Positions 41,565 to 50,542 of a DNA stretch of 64,000 bases are shown one piece after another. The notes beneath the pieces are model-generated. The model worked only from the letters and a program-made list of their open reading frames with translations, searched no databases and was not told the DNA's origin. Numbering within the stretch: position 1 is the stretch's first letter; each line of letters starts with the position of its first letter. The stretch comes from Trujillonella humicola (lineage in GTDB: Bacteria; Actinomycetota; Actinomycetes; Mycobacteriales; Geodermatophilaceae), in the NCBI RefSeq assembly GCF_046233715.1, contig NZ_JBJNRJ010000017.1, positions 25,410 through 89,409 on the forward strand, given 5' to 3'. Made by a program: the position numbers and the translations under genes.

Positions 41565-44405
41565 TCACCCGAGCCGGCCCAGCGCTGCCCGGGCGGAGCC
41601 GACCGCCGCGGCCAGGACCTGCCCGGCCTCGGGGGTCGGCCTCAGGTGCGGGGCGGACGGGCCCAGCGGCGAGGGCTTGCCCGCCGCGACGAGGCAGTCG
41701 TGCAGCGCGGCGGCGTCGGGTGCCGCGCCGACGCGGTGCAGCAGCCGCGCCACGTAGCGCAGGGCGAGCCACTGCTGGGTGGTGTCGCCGACCCGGTCCC
41801 AGTGGTCGAGCACGGCCAGGAAGGCCCGCGCGGCGAGGACCGGGTCGCCGTGGACGCCGCGCGTCGCGGCGGCCTCCATCATCGCGATCCCGTGCCACCA
41901 GAAGTTGTGCACGGCGGCGGCCAGCGCACCCGCCTCGTCGAACAGCGTCAGGGCGTGCGCGGGCTCGGACTTCTTGAGCACCAGGCCCACGGCGTAGCGG
42001 GCCATCGACCGCGCGGTCGGGTTCGCCGTCGTCTCGGCCACCTCGAGGCTCTCCCGCGCCGCCTCGAGCCCGCGCTCGGGCGCACGGAGGACGGCCTGGC
42101 AGACGGCGACGTAGTAGAGCGTCCAGACCAGCCGGATCGCGTCGTCGTCGGCCCGGGCGCGTGCGGCCTCGGCGGTGTAGTGCCCCAGCGCCGCCCCGGC
42201 GTCCCCCTCGTACATCGCGACGTCGGCGAGCACGTCACCCGGGTAGGCGATGCGCGGGGTGCCGGCCGGGGGCCGCCGGCCCCGGGCCAGTGCGGCCAGG
42301 GCCCTGGCGCGGGGGAAGTCCCCGCGGTTCCACGCACCGCGGGCCGCGGCGCCGACCGCGGGCACGTAGCTCGGGTGGCCGGGGTCGGCACCGGCCACGA
42401 CCTGCTCGGCCCACGTCGAGGCCTCGTAGCCGACCCGCAGGTGCACCAGCTCCGGTACGGCGGCGGCCAGCCGCAGCGCCACGTCCGCGTCGCCGCCGGC
42501 GCAGCTGCGGTGGAAGGCGGCGCGGAAGTCGTCGTGGTCGGCCAGCACCTCCTCGACCCACGCCTGCTCGTCGGGGCCCTGCACGCCGCGGGCGGCCCGC
42601 TCGGCGAGATCGGTGTAGTACGCGGCGTGCCGCCGGTCCAGCGCCCGGGCGGCGCCCTCGGCCTCGACCCGCGCGTGCCCGTAGGCCCGGAGGGTCTCCA
42701 GCAGCCGGTAGCGGCTGTGCGCCCCGCCGCTGGCGGCGACCACCATGGACCGCTCGACGAGCCGGGACAGGCGGTCCAGCGCGTCGTCCTCGGTCGCGTC
42801 CGGGTCGGCGACCCGGTGCACGGCGCGCAGGTCGGCGCCGCCGACGAACACCGACATCGCGCGGAACAGCCGCTGCTCGGCCTCCGGCAGCAGCCGGTAG
42901 GACCACTCGATCGCCTGCCCGAGGCTGTGGTGCCGCTCGACCGTGCCGCGGCCACCGCCGACCAGCGGGGTCTCCTCCAGCCGCCGGGCGATCTCGCGCG
43001 GGCTCATGGCGCGGATCCGGGCGGCGGCCAGCTCGATGCCCAGCGGCAGCCCGTCGAGCCGGGCGCAGATCGCCGCGACCGCCTCGGCGTCGGCTGCGTC
43101 GAGCCGCAGCTCGGGCGACACCGCGCGGGCGCGCTGCACGAAGAGCGCGGAGGCGTCCTCGGCCGGCAGCGGGGGCACCGGCCACAGCTGCTCGCCGTCG
43201 ATGCCGAGCGGCTCGCGGCTGGTCGCGAGGACGACGACCCCCGGGCACTGCGCCACGACGTCGGCGACCAGCCCGGCGGACGAGTCGAGCACGTGCTCGC
43301 AGTTGTCCAGCACGAGCAGAAGCGACCGGGCGCGCAGGTACTCCACGACGGTCTGCTCGATGGTCAGGCCGGGGCGCTGCTGGACCCGCAGGACGGCGGC
43401 GACGGCGTGCCCGACCGGGTTGCCGGCGGGCAGGGTGGCCAGCTCGACCAGCGAGGCCCCGTCGGCGAACCGCGCCCCGTCGCGGGCGGCGACCTCGACG
43501 GCCAGCCGCGTCTTGCCCGCGCCGCCGACACCGGTGAGGGTCACCAGCGGCCCGTCGCGCAGCGCGGCCAGCACGCGCTCGACCTCGCGACGGCGGCCGA
43601 CGAAGCCGCTGGCCCGCCGCGGGAGGTTGCCCCGCCGGGGCCGTGCGGCCAGGGCGGGGTCGTGCACGAGGATCCGCCGGTACAGGGCCTGCGCCGCGGC
43701 GGCCGGCGCCACACCCAGCTCGTCGTCCAGGCGGGCGCGCAGGTCGTGGAAGACGGCGAGCGCGTCGGCCTGGCGGCCGGTCGCGTACAGCGCGCGCATC
43801 AGCGCGACCGCCGGCCGCTCGCGGGTCGGGTGGCGGCGCACCACCGCCTCGAGCTCCGGCAGCGCCTCGGCCGCCCGCCCGAGGTCGAGCAGGACGTCGA
43901 GGCGGTCCTCCTCCGCGCTGGTCCGCAGCTCGGTCAGCCGGGCCGCCGTCGCCGTGGCGAAGTCGTCCTCGGCGAACTCGGCGAGCGCGTCGCCGCGCCA
44001 CAGGGCGAGCGCGGCGTCGAGGTCGGCCAGCGCGCGCTCGTGGTCGCCCGCGGTGACGGCGGCCCGGGCGGTGGTGACCAGCCGCTCGAAGGCGTCGGCG
44101 TCCAGGCTCGCTCCGTCCAGGGTGAGGCAGTAGCCCGGCGGCCGGAAGCGCAGGTCCACGGCCGCCCCGAGGGCGCCGCGGAGCCGGGAGACGTAGGCCC
44201 GCAGCGCCGTCCCCGCGCCGGGCGGCGGCTCGTCGCCCCACAGCGCCATGACCAGCCGGTCGGTGGGCACCAGGTCGCCGCCGGCGAGCAGGAGGACGGC
44301 GAGCAGCGTGCGCGGCTTGTGACCGCCGACGGCGACCGGTCCGCGGCCGTCCTCCACCTGCAGCGGTCCGAGGATGCGGACCTGCACCGTGCCGGCAGCT
44401 GTCAT
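41565..44405 (-). CDS. AfsR/EmbR-like SARP-NB-ARC-TPR transcriptional regulator
   Basis: A 946-residue regulator. Residues 1-95 are a SARP winged helix (VQVRILGPLQVEDGRGPVAVGGHKPRTLLAVLLL) and 95-250 the BTAD. An NB-ARC-type ATPase follows with an intact P-loop GVGGAGKTRLAVEVA, LLLVLDNCEHVLD, VLATSREPLG and GLPLGIELAAARI. The C-terminal 400 residues are helical repeats. Unlike the 34464 protein, its ATPase looks functional. The ATG at 44405 faces the divergent LLM gene; an 11-bp-spaced TGCAA repeat lies between them. Confidence 0.92.
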   Translation of the reverse strand: MTAAGTVQVRILGPLQVEDGRGPVAVGGHKPRTLLAVLLLAGGDLVPTDRLVMALWGDEPPPGAGTALRAYVSRLRGALGAAVDLRFRPPGYCLTLDGASLDADAFERLVTTARAAVTAGDHERALADLDAALALWRGDALAEFAEDDFATATAARLTELRTSAEEDRLDVLLDLGRAAEALPELEAVVRRHPTRERPAVALMRALYATGRQADALAVFHDLRARLDDELGVAPAAAAQALYRRILVHDPALAARPRRGNLPRRASGFVGRRREVERVLAALRDGPLVTLTGVGGAGKTRLAVEVAARDGARFADGASLVELATLPAGNPVGHAVAAVLRVQQRPGLTIEQTVVEYLRARSLLLVLDNCEHVLDSSAGLVADVVAQCPGVVVLATSREPLGIDGEQLWPVPPLPAEDASALFVQRARAVSPELRLDAADAEAVAAICARLDGLPLGIELAAARIRAMSPREIARRLEETPLVGGGRGTVERHHSLGQAIEWSYRLLPEAEQRLFRAMSVFVGGADLRAVHRVADPDATEDDALDRLSRLVERSMVVAASGGAHSRYRLLETLRAYGHARVEAEGAARALDRRHAAYYTDLAERAARGVQGPDEQAWVEEVLADHDDFRAAFHRSCAGGDADVALRLAAAVPELVHLRVGYEASTWAEQVVAGADPGHPSYVPAVGAAARGAWNRGDFPRARALAALARGRRPPAGTPRIAYPGDVLADVAMYEGDAGAALGHYTAEAARARADDDAIRLVWTLYYVAVCQAVLRAPERGLEAARESLEVAETTANPTARSMARYAVGLVLKKSEPAHALTLFDEAGALAAAVHNFWWHGIAMMEAAATRGVHGDPVLAARAFLAVLDHWDRVGDTTQQWLALRYVARLLHRVGAAPDAAALHDCLVAAGKPSPLGPSAPHLRPTPEAGQVLAAAVGSARAALGRLG

Positions 44406-44414
44406 CGCGGAGCC

Positions 44415-44430
44415 TGCAATCGGGATGCAA
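44415..44430 (+). promoter_or_regulatory. Direct repeat TGCAA-N6-TGCAA in the BTAD regulator/LLM divergent region
   Basis: TGCAA at 44415-44419 and 44426-44430, 11 bp apart, followed 17 bases later by a possible -10 (TAGCGG, 44447-44452). The spacing suits a SARP-type protein, but the -10 distance is not the classical eight bases. Confidence 0.4.
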
Positions 44431-44490
44431 CGGGCCCGGCCGACAGTAGCGGCGGCTCGAGGTCGAGGACAGATCCCAGGAGGCGCGACC

Positions 44491-45480
44491 ATGACCACCG
44501 CACCCCGACGTCTCGCCGTGGGCGTCACCCCGATGGAGAACCGCGCCGACGTCGTCCTGCACCTGGCCGGACGGGCGGAGGCGCTGGGCTACGAGTCCTT
44601 CTCGGTGGCGGAGGGCTGGGGGCACGACGCCGCCGTGCTACTCGCGACGATCGCCGCGCGCACCGACCGGATCCGGCTGGCCACCGGCGTGCTCAACGTC
44701 TGGGGGCGCAGCCCGGCCGGGATCGCGATGCTGGCCGGGTCGCTGGACGAGGCGTCCGGCGGCCGGTTCGCGCTCGGTCTGGGGGCCGGGTCCCCGCAGC
44801 TGGCCGAGGGGTTGCACGGCCGGCGGTTCGAGGCGCCGGTGGCCCGGCTGGGGGCGGTGACCCGGGAGGTGCGGTCGCTGCTGGCCGGTGGGCGGGCGAC
44901 GCCTCCCCTGACCGGCGGTCGGCGCCCGCTGCGGCTGGCCGTCCCGCCACACCCCGGCGTGCCGGTGCACCTGGCGGCCCTGGGGCCGCGGTCGGTGCGG
45001 CTGGCCGGGGAGGTGGCCGACGCGTGGTGCCCGTTCTTCCTGCCGAGGTCCGGCCTCGCCGAGGGCCTCAAGCAGCTGCAGGAGGGGGCGATCGCCGCCG
45101 ACCGCCCGCTGCCCGCGGTGCGGCCGGGGCTGCCGGTGGCGGTGGCCGCCGACCCGGCGGTGGCGGAGGCGGTCGCCGCGTGGTGGGTGGTGACCTACCT
45201 GACCGGGATGGGCCCGCTGTACGCGGAGACGCTGCGCCGGCTGGGGCTGGGCGCGGCCGTGGACGCGGTGGTGGCGGCGAACCCGACGCCGCGCTCCCCC
45301 GTGCTGCCGCCCGGGGCCCGGGTGCTGGTCGACGAGGTGCTCGTGGCCGGTGACGCGGCGGCCGCCCGGTCGGTGCTGGACGAGTGGACGGCGGCCGGGG
45401 CGGACGTGCCGGGCATCGTGCTGCCGCCCGGCCGGCCGGTGGAGGAGCTCGAGCACGTGCTCGAGGTGCTGCGGCCCTGA
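44491..45480 (+). CDS. LLM-class (luciferase-like) F420- or flavin-dependent oxidoreductase
   Basis: A 329-residue TIM-barrel oxidoreductase. RLAVGVTPMENRADVVLHLAGRAEALGYESFSVAEGWGHD, split across the first strand and helix, and DRIRLATGVLNVWGRSPAGIAM are typical luciferase-like blocks; GGRFALGLGAGSPQLAEG follows. F420 is the likely cofactor in actinobacteria, but the sequence alone does not prove it. The ATG has CAGGAGG eight bases upstream. It is divergent from the BTAD-ATPase regulator. The stop is intact, about 40 bases before the artefactual poly-G. Confidence 0.9.
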   Translation: MTTAPRRLAVGVTPMENRADVVLHLAGRAEALGYESFSVAEGWGHDAAVLLATIAARTDRIRLATGVLNVWGRSPAGIAMLAGSLDEASGGRFALGLGAGSPQLAEGLHGRRFEAPVARLGAVTREVRSLLAGGRATPPLTGGRRPLRLAVPPHPGVPVHLAALGPRSVRLAGEVADAWCPFFLPRSGLAEGLKQLQEGAIAADRPLPAVRPGLPVAVAADPAVAEAVAAWWVVTYLTGMGPLYAETLRRLGLGAAVDAVVAANPTPRSPVLPPGARVLVDEVLVAGDAAAARSVLDEWTAAGADVPGIVLPPGRPVEELEHVLEVLRP

Positions 45481-45517
45481 CCTCGGCGGGGCGTCACCCG
45501 GTCCCTCGCCGCGGCCG

Positions 45518-45695
<178 letters not shown>

Positions 45696-46711
45696 GCCGC
45701 CGAGGTCTCACCGACCCAGTCGTCGATCGTCGTCCACCAGCAGTGCAGCCAGTCGGCGAGCTCCGCGTCGTCGCGGGGGACGTCGGCGGCGGGCACGAAC
45801 CACCAGCGCAGGTGCAGCGTCTTGTCCATCGGCAGCTCCCGCCACAGGTCGCCGACCGTGTTCAGGTGGTCCAGGCCGGTGTGCGCGACGAAGACGACGT
45901 CGGCGTGCGGCGCCGCCCGCAGGGCCGCGGTGACCCCGGCCGGACGCGGGGGCAGCACGTGCCGGAGCGCCTCGGCCCGGAGCGCGGCCGCGTCCTGGCC
46001 GCGATCGCGGAACCGCTGGATGAGCCGCGACCGGCGACCCGCGGTGAAGTTGGCCCCCTCGGGGAAGATCAGCAGCGCGTCCTCCTCGCCCAGGTCGCGG
46101 GCCAGGTCGCCGATCGCCCCCGTCGCCCGGTCGACCGGCTCGCTGGCCGAGACGAAGTGGTTGGGCAGCCGGTTGAGCAGGACGTCGATCATCGGGTCGA
46201 GCTGCAGGGCCTCCTTGAGCACGATGCGGGGCCGGCGCAGGTGGTCGCGGTCCATGAGCGTGTGCACCAGCAGGAACGAGTCGCCGGGGCCGGCGTGCCG
46301 GGAGAGGACCACCATCGCGTTGGTCGAGCCGGGCACCCCGTCGTCCAGCGGCGACCAGGACTCCCCGTCGGTGACCAGCCGCAGCGCGAACAGCCGGCGC
46401 GCCACCCGCATGAGCACGTCGAGCAGGAGCCGCAGGACGGTGTAGTGGGCGGCGCGCCACGCCGCGCTGTCGCGCCTGCGCCCCAAGCCGCCGAGCACCC
46501 ACAGCACCCCCGCGGCGACCTGACCCGCCACCTGCAGGGCCAGGTAGACCAGCGCGAAGCACAGCAGCCGCAGCGCGCGCCACCGGCCCGGCAACCACAG
46601 CGAGGCCACCGCCGCGACGAGCACCAGGACCGGCAGCAGCAGCACGCCGGCCACCAGGGCGCCCAGCACCGCGGGGCCGGCGAGCCGGCGCACCGGCCGG
46701 GGCGGCAGCAC
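45696..46711 (-). CDS. PlsC-like glycerolipid acyltransferase, C-terminus lost in the gap
   Basis: At least 338 residues are visible. Two or three N-terminal membrane helices (LAGPAVLGALVAGVLLLPVLVLVAAVASLWL and RLLCFALVYLALQVAG) precede the acyltransferase domain. RHAGPGDS gives the HX4D catalytic motif, and FPEGANFT gives the glycerol-phosphate-binding FPEG block. The protein should transfer acyl groups at the membrane. GTG 46711 lies one base after the stop of the patatin gene, so the two are coupled. The frame runs into the poly-C artefact and the true stop is missing. Confidence 0.88.
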
Positions 46712-46712
46712 G

Positions 46713-47570
46713 TCAGGCCGTCCGGTCGAGGTAGGCGCGGGCGGCCGCGTGGGCCCGGTCGATCCGGCCGGGTACCGCGGAGAAGTCCCGGTAGCGCAGG
46801 TCGCGCAGGCTGCCGGCCGACGGCGGCCCCTCCTCGCCGGAGGGCAGGACGTGCAGCGTGACGTCGGCCGGCAGCGCGGCGAGGTCGGCGGAGAAGCGGT
46901 GCCGGCGGGCGATCTCGAAGGCGACCTGGGCGACCTCCCACGGCCGCGCCGGCGGGCGCAGCGGGCGGTCGATGCGGCCCACGTGCAGCACGTAGACCGT
47001 GTCCGCGCCGAGCGCCACGGCCCGGCCCACCGGGATGCTGTGCACCAGCCCGCCGTCGACGTAGTGCTCGCCGCCCACCTCCACCGGCGGCAGCAGCCCG
47101 GGGACGGCGCACGAGGCGAGCACGGCGTCGACGAGCGGTCCCTCGGTGAACCAGTGCTCGGCCGCCCGCTCGATGCTCGCCGCGACGCACTGGAACGGGA
47201 CCCGCAGCCCGGCGAAGGTCTCCACCGGCAGGTGCTCGGCGAGCAGCTCCCGCAGCGGCTCGCGCGGGTGCAGGTGCGTGCGCGTCCGCACCAGGGTGCC
47301 CACCCTCGCGAGCACCGACCCGGCGAAGACGCCGCGGGCGGCCAGGTCCTGCCAGACCTCGCGGAGCCGGTCGACGGTGCCCGGTTCGGGCGCGGCGGCC
47401 AGCAGGGCCCCGTTGATCGCCCCCACGGAGGTGCCCACGACCAGGTCCGGGCGGACGCCGTGCTCGAGCAGCGCCTGGAGCATCCCCACCTCGGCCGCGC
47501 CGAGCAGCCCGCCGCCGCCCAGGACGAACGCCGTGCCGCCGTGGCCGCCCTGCTCCGGTGTCGGTGCCAT
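46713..47570 (-). CDS. Patatin-like phospholipase
   Basis: A 285-residue lipid hydrolase. The oxyanion block VLGGGGLLGAAEVG, the nucleophile GTSVGAING and the catalytic aspartate in YVDGGLVHSIPVG are all present, so the Ser-Asp dyad is complete. There is no signal peptide. It should release fatty acids from phospholipids. The acyltransferase gene starts one base after its stop, suggesting a deacylation and reacylation pair for lipid remodelling (inference). It is divergent from an LLM oxidoreductase gene. Confidence 0.93.
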   Translation of the reverse strand: MAPTPEQGGHGGTAFVLGGGGLLGAAEVGMLQALLEHGVRPDLVVGTSVGAINGALLAAAPEPGTVDRLREVWQDLAARGVFAGSVLARVGTLVRTRTHLHPREPLRELLAEHLPVETFAGLRVPFQCVAASIERAAEHWFTEGPLVDAVLASCAVPGLLPPVEVGGEHYVDGGLVHSIPVGRAVALGADTVYVLHVGRIDRPLRPPARPWEVAQVAFEIARRHRFSADLAALPADVTLHVLPSGEEGPPSAGSLRDLRYRDFSAVPGRIDRAHAAARAYLDRTA

Positions 47571-47662
47571 GACCGGATCGTGCCCGGCCGTCCCGGCGGG
47601 GGCAGCACGGCGGGTGGCCCGTCACTAGTGTCGCCGGAGGAGATCGGGACGCATCGGGACGG

Positions 47663-48424
47663 GTGGTCGGGGTGAAGGTCCGCTTCGGCATCGGGCTGGG
47701 ACCGCTCGGTCCGGGCGACGACCTCGCCGCGATCGTGGACCGGCTGGAGGAGCTGCGGCTGGACTCGCTGTGGTTCTCCGAGCAGGTGGCGGCCCCGGTG
47801 GTCGACCCGGTCGTCGGGCAGGCGTTCGCGGTGGCCCGCACCACCCGGCTCAGGGTCGGCAGCGGGGTCGGCGTGCTGCCCGGCCGGCACCCGGTGCTGG
47901 TGGCCAAGCAGCTCGCGTCCCTGGCCGCGCTCGCCCCGGGCCGCGTCCTGCCGGTCTTCGGGCTGCAGCCGGCGCGCGCCCCCGAGCGGGCGTGGTTCCC
48001 CGTCCCCGAGGGCCGCCGCGGCGACGTCGTCGACGAGTCACTGGCCCTGGTGCGCCGGCTGCTCACCGAGGAGCGGGTCACCCACCGCGGCGAGTTCTTC
48101 ACCCTCGACGACGCCGCCGTCGCCACCATCCGGCAGGCGGCCGCCGAGGCCGGCCGCGAGGTCGATCCCGAGCACTTCGGCCTCAGCCTGCCGGTCGCGG
48201 CCGGCGAGCCCGACGAGCGGCTGCTGCGCAGCATCGCCGGGCGCCGGCCCGGCCTCGACCCGCGCTCGCTGGTCCCCTCGGGCTGGGCGGAGGCCCGCCG
48301 GGTGCTCGCCGCGCACGTGGACGCCGGGCTGAGCAAGTTCGTCGTCCGCCCCGCCTCCCCGCCGGCGTCGTGGCCGCGCTGGATCGACGAGTTCGCCGCG
48401 GAGCTGACGCCGCTGCAGACCTGA
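47663..48424 (+). CDS. LLM-class F420-dependent oxidoreductase with an apparent in-frame internal deletion
   Basis: A 253-residue luciferase-like protein. The N-terminal two thirds are normal (VRFGIGLGPLGPG, LDSLWFSEQV, TTRLRVGSGVGVLPGRHPVL, VLPVFGLQPARAPERAWFP). After GEFFTLDDAAV near base 48115 the sequence jumps to ATIRQAAAEAGREVDPEHFG. In relatives as I remember them, some 45 residues with a WLGG motif and a RLADGWL segment lie between these points. The barrel would be incomplete, so activity is doubtful. GTG 47663 or 47672 may be the start. Confidence 0.8.
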   Translation: MVGVKVRFGIGLGPLGPGDDLAAIVDRLEELRLDSLWFSEQVAAPVVDPVVGQAFAVARTTRLRVGSGVGVLPGRHPVLVAKQLASLAALAPGRVLPVFGLQPARAPERAWFPVPEGRRGDVVDESLALVRRLLTEERVTHRGEFFTLDDAAVATIRQAAAEAGREVDPEHFGLSLPVAAGEPDERLLRSIAGRRPGLDPRSLVPSGWAEARRVLAAHVDAGLSKFVVRPASPPASWPRWIDEFAAELTPLQT

Positions 48425-48429
48425 GCGGA

Positions 48430-49287
48430 TCAGGGGACGACGTCGGGCACGAACTTCTGGATCTCCCGCGGCGGCCGGACGTAGTCGTCGGTGATCTCCG
48501 GCCGCGGCGGCAGCTTCGGCGGCACCGGCGTGAGGTCCTCGTAGGGCACCTGGCCCAGCAGGTGGTGGATCACGTTGAGCCGGGCCCGCTTCTTCACCTC
48601 GGCGTCGACCACCCACCAGGGCGCCTCGGGGATGTCGGTGGCGGCGAACATCGCGTCCTTGGCGCGGGAGAACTCGACCCAGCGGTTGCGCGCCTCGAGG
48701 TCCATCGGGCTGAGCTTCCACCGGCGGGTGGGGTCCTTGAGGCGCGACTGGAAGCGCCGCTCCTGCTCGGTGTCGCTGACCGAGAACCAGTACTTGACCA
48801 GCACGATGCCGCTGCGCACGAGCATGCGCTCGAACTCCGGGCACGCGCGGAGGAACTCCACGTACTCCTCGTCGGTGCAGAACCCCATGACCCGCTCCAC
48901 GCCGGCGCGGTTGTACCAGGACCGGTCGAACAGGACCATCTCGCCGCGGGTGGGCAGGTGCGCCACGTAGCGCTGGAAGTACCACTGCCCCCGCTCGACG
49001 TCGCTGGGGGCGGGCAGCGCCACGATCCGGGCGGCACGGGGGTTGAGCGTCTCGGTGATCCGCTGGATCGCGCCGCCCTTCCCCGCCGCGTCGCGCCCCT
49101 CGAAGACGACGACGACCCGCAGGCCCTTCGCGCGGATGTACTCCTGCTGCTTGACCAGCTCCACCTGCAGGCGGGCCAGCTCCTTCTCGTAGTAGGCGAG
49201 GTCGACCTTGCGGGTCGTCTTCGGCGCCTCTTCGACGTGGGGACCTCGGGCTGCGGCCATGGCGGGAGGATCGACCCGTCGCGACAC
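48430..49287 (-). CDS. ppk2: Polyphosphate kinase 2 (PPK2 class I)
   Basis: A 285-residue kinase that moves phosphate between polyphosphate and nucleoside phosphates. Walker A is FEGRDAAGKGGAI, the lid region holds QWYFQRYVAHLP and FDRSWYNRAGVERVMGF, and KYWFSVSDTEQERRFQSR and WKLSPMDLEARNRW are strongly conserved PPK2 blocks. Length fits the single-domain class that prefers nucleoside diphosphates. The start could be 49287 or the in-frame ATG at 49260. It is divergent from an SQR-like gene. Confidence 0.95.
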   Translation of the reverse strand: MSRRVDPPAMAAARGPHVEEAPKTTRKVDLAYYEKELARLQVELVKQQEYIRAKGLRVVVVFEGRDAAGKGGAIQRITETLNPRAARIVALPAPSDVERGQWYFQRYVAHLPTRGEMVLFDRSWYNRAGVERVMGFCTDEEYVEFLRACPEFERMLVRSGIVLVKYWFSVSDTEQERRFQSRLKDPTRRWKLSPMDLEARNRWVEFSRAKDAMFAATDIPEAPWWVVDAEVKKRARLNVIHHLLGQVPYEDLTPVPPKLPPRPEITDDYVRPPREIQKFVPDVVP

Positions 49288-49343
49288 GGCGGCAACCCCA
49301 GATCGGTCGTGTGCAACCGAAGGCGGCGGGGAAGTGGTCGGAG

Positions 49344-50537
49344 GTGACGAACGAGGAGCAGCACGAGGTCCTGGTCGTGGGCGGCGGCAACGCCGGCATC
49401 TCGCTGGCGGCGAAGCTGCTGCGGGACGGCGCCGGCGGGGTCACCGTCGTCGCGCCGCAGCCGGTGCACCGGTACAAGCCGCTGCTCAACTACGTCGGCG
49501 GCGGCGAGGCCACCATGGCCGACCTGGAGCGGCCCATGGCCGACGTCGTCCCCGAGGGGTGCACCTGGATCCGCGACGCCGTCGACGCCGTCGACCCGGA
49601 CGCCTCGACCGTCCGCACGCGACGAGGGCGCACGCTCCGGTACTCCACGCTGGTGCTGTGCCCGGGGCTGGTTGAGGACTGGGCGGCCACCCCGGGCCTG
49701 CAGGAGGCCTACGCCGACGGGTGGGCCGCCTCGACCTACGTGCCGGGCAGCACCCCGCGGGTCTGGCCGCTGCTGTCGGGGCTGCGCTCCGGTTCCGTCG
49801 TCTTCACCGTGCCGCCGGAGCCGGCGTCCTGCGGGCCGACGGCGCTCAAGCCGCTGTTCCTGGCGTGCGACCGCTGGCGGCGCACCGGCGTGCTGGCCGA
49901 CCTGCGCGTCACGCTGGTGCTGCCCGAGGCGGTGGTGACCCGGGTGCCGCGCGCCGACGAGGTGCTCGAGCGCGCCTTCGCCGGCTACGGCGTGGACGTG
50001 CTGAGGAGCAGCCGGATCGAGAGGGTGGACGCCGACCTGCACAGCGTCACGGTCGACGGGCCGGGCGGACGGCGGGTGCTCGAGGACGTCGCCGTCGCCC
50101 ACGCCGTGCCGCGGTACCGGGCGCCGCGGTGGATCGCCGGCAGCGGCCTGGCGGCCGACGACGACCCGGGCCTGGTGGACGTCGACCCGGTCACCCTGCG
50201 GCACCGCGGTCACCCGGCGATCTGGGGGCTGGGCGACGCCGCCGACCTGCGGACCCGCCCCTCGGGCGGTGCCCTGCGCAAGCAGGTCGCCGTCCTGAGC
50301 GCGAACCTCGCGGCGGCGCGGGACGGCGGGGACCTGCAGCGCTACGACGGCTACACGGTCATGCCGATCACGGTGGGCCGCCGGACGCTCACCCTCGCCG
50401 AGGTCGACCGCGACGGCCGGCTCACCCCGTCGGTGCCGTTCCTGGACCCGGTCCGCCCGCGCCGGGCGACGTGGTGGTTCGACCGGTACGCGCTGCCGCA
50501 GGTGTACTGGCGGCGCATCCTGCGCGGCCGGGTCTGA
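49344..50537 (+). CDS. Sulfide:quinone-reductase-like FAD oxidoreductase
   Basis: A 397-residue flavoprotein. VLVVGGGNAGISLAAKLL is the FAD loop, VHRYKPLLNYVGGG matches the SQR active-site approach, and PPEPASCGPTALKPLFLACDRWRR aligns with the SQR block carrying a catalytic cysteine (usual form PxxxKCAGAPQK). IWGLGDAADLRTRPSGGALRKQ gives the second FAD motif. The second redox cysteine of true SQR is not obvious, so the sulfide role is uncertain. GTG 49344 has GGGGAAG upstream; GTG 49311 is an alternative. Confidence 0.85.
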   Translation: MTNEEQHEVLVVGGGNAGISLAAKLLRDGAGGVTVVAPQPVHRYKPLLNYVGGGEATMADLERPMADVVPEGCTWIRDAVDAVDPDASTVRTRRGRTLRYSTLVLCPGLVEDWAATPGLQEAYADGWAASTYVPGSTPRVWPLLSGLRSGSVVFTVPPEPASCGPTALKPLFLACDRWRRTGVLADLRVTLVLPEAVVTRVPRADEVLERAFAGYGVDVLRSSRIERVDADLHSVTVDGPGGRRVLEDVAVAHAVPRYRAPRWIAGSGLAADDDPGLVDVDPVTLRHRGHPAIWGLGDAADLRTRPSGGALRKQVAVLSANLAAARDGGDLQRYDGYTVMPITVGRRTLTLAEVDRDGRLTPSVPFLDPVRPRRATWWFDRYALPQVYWRRILRGRV

Positions 50538-50542
50538 CGGGG

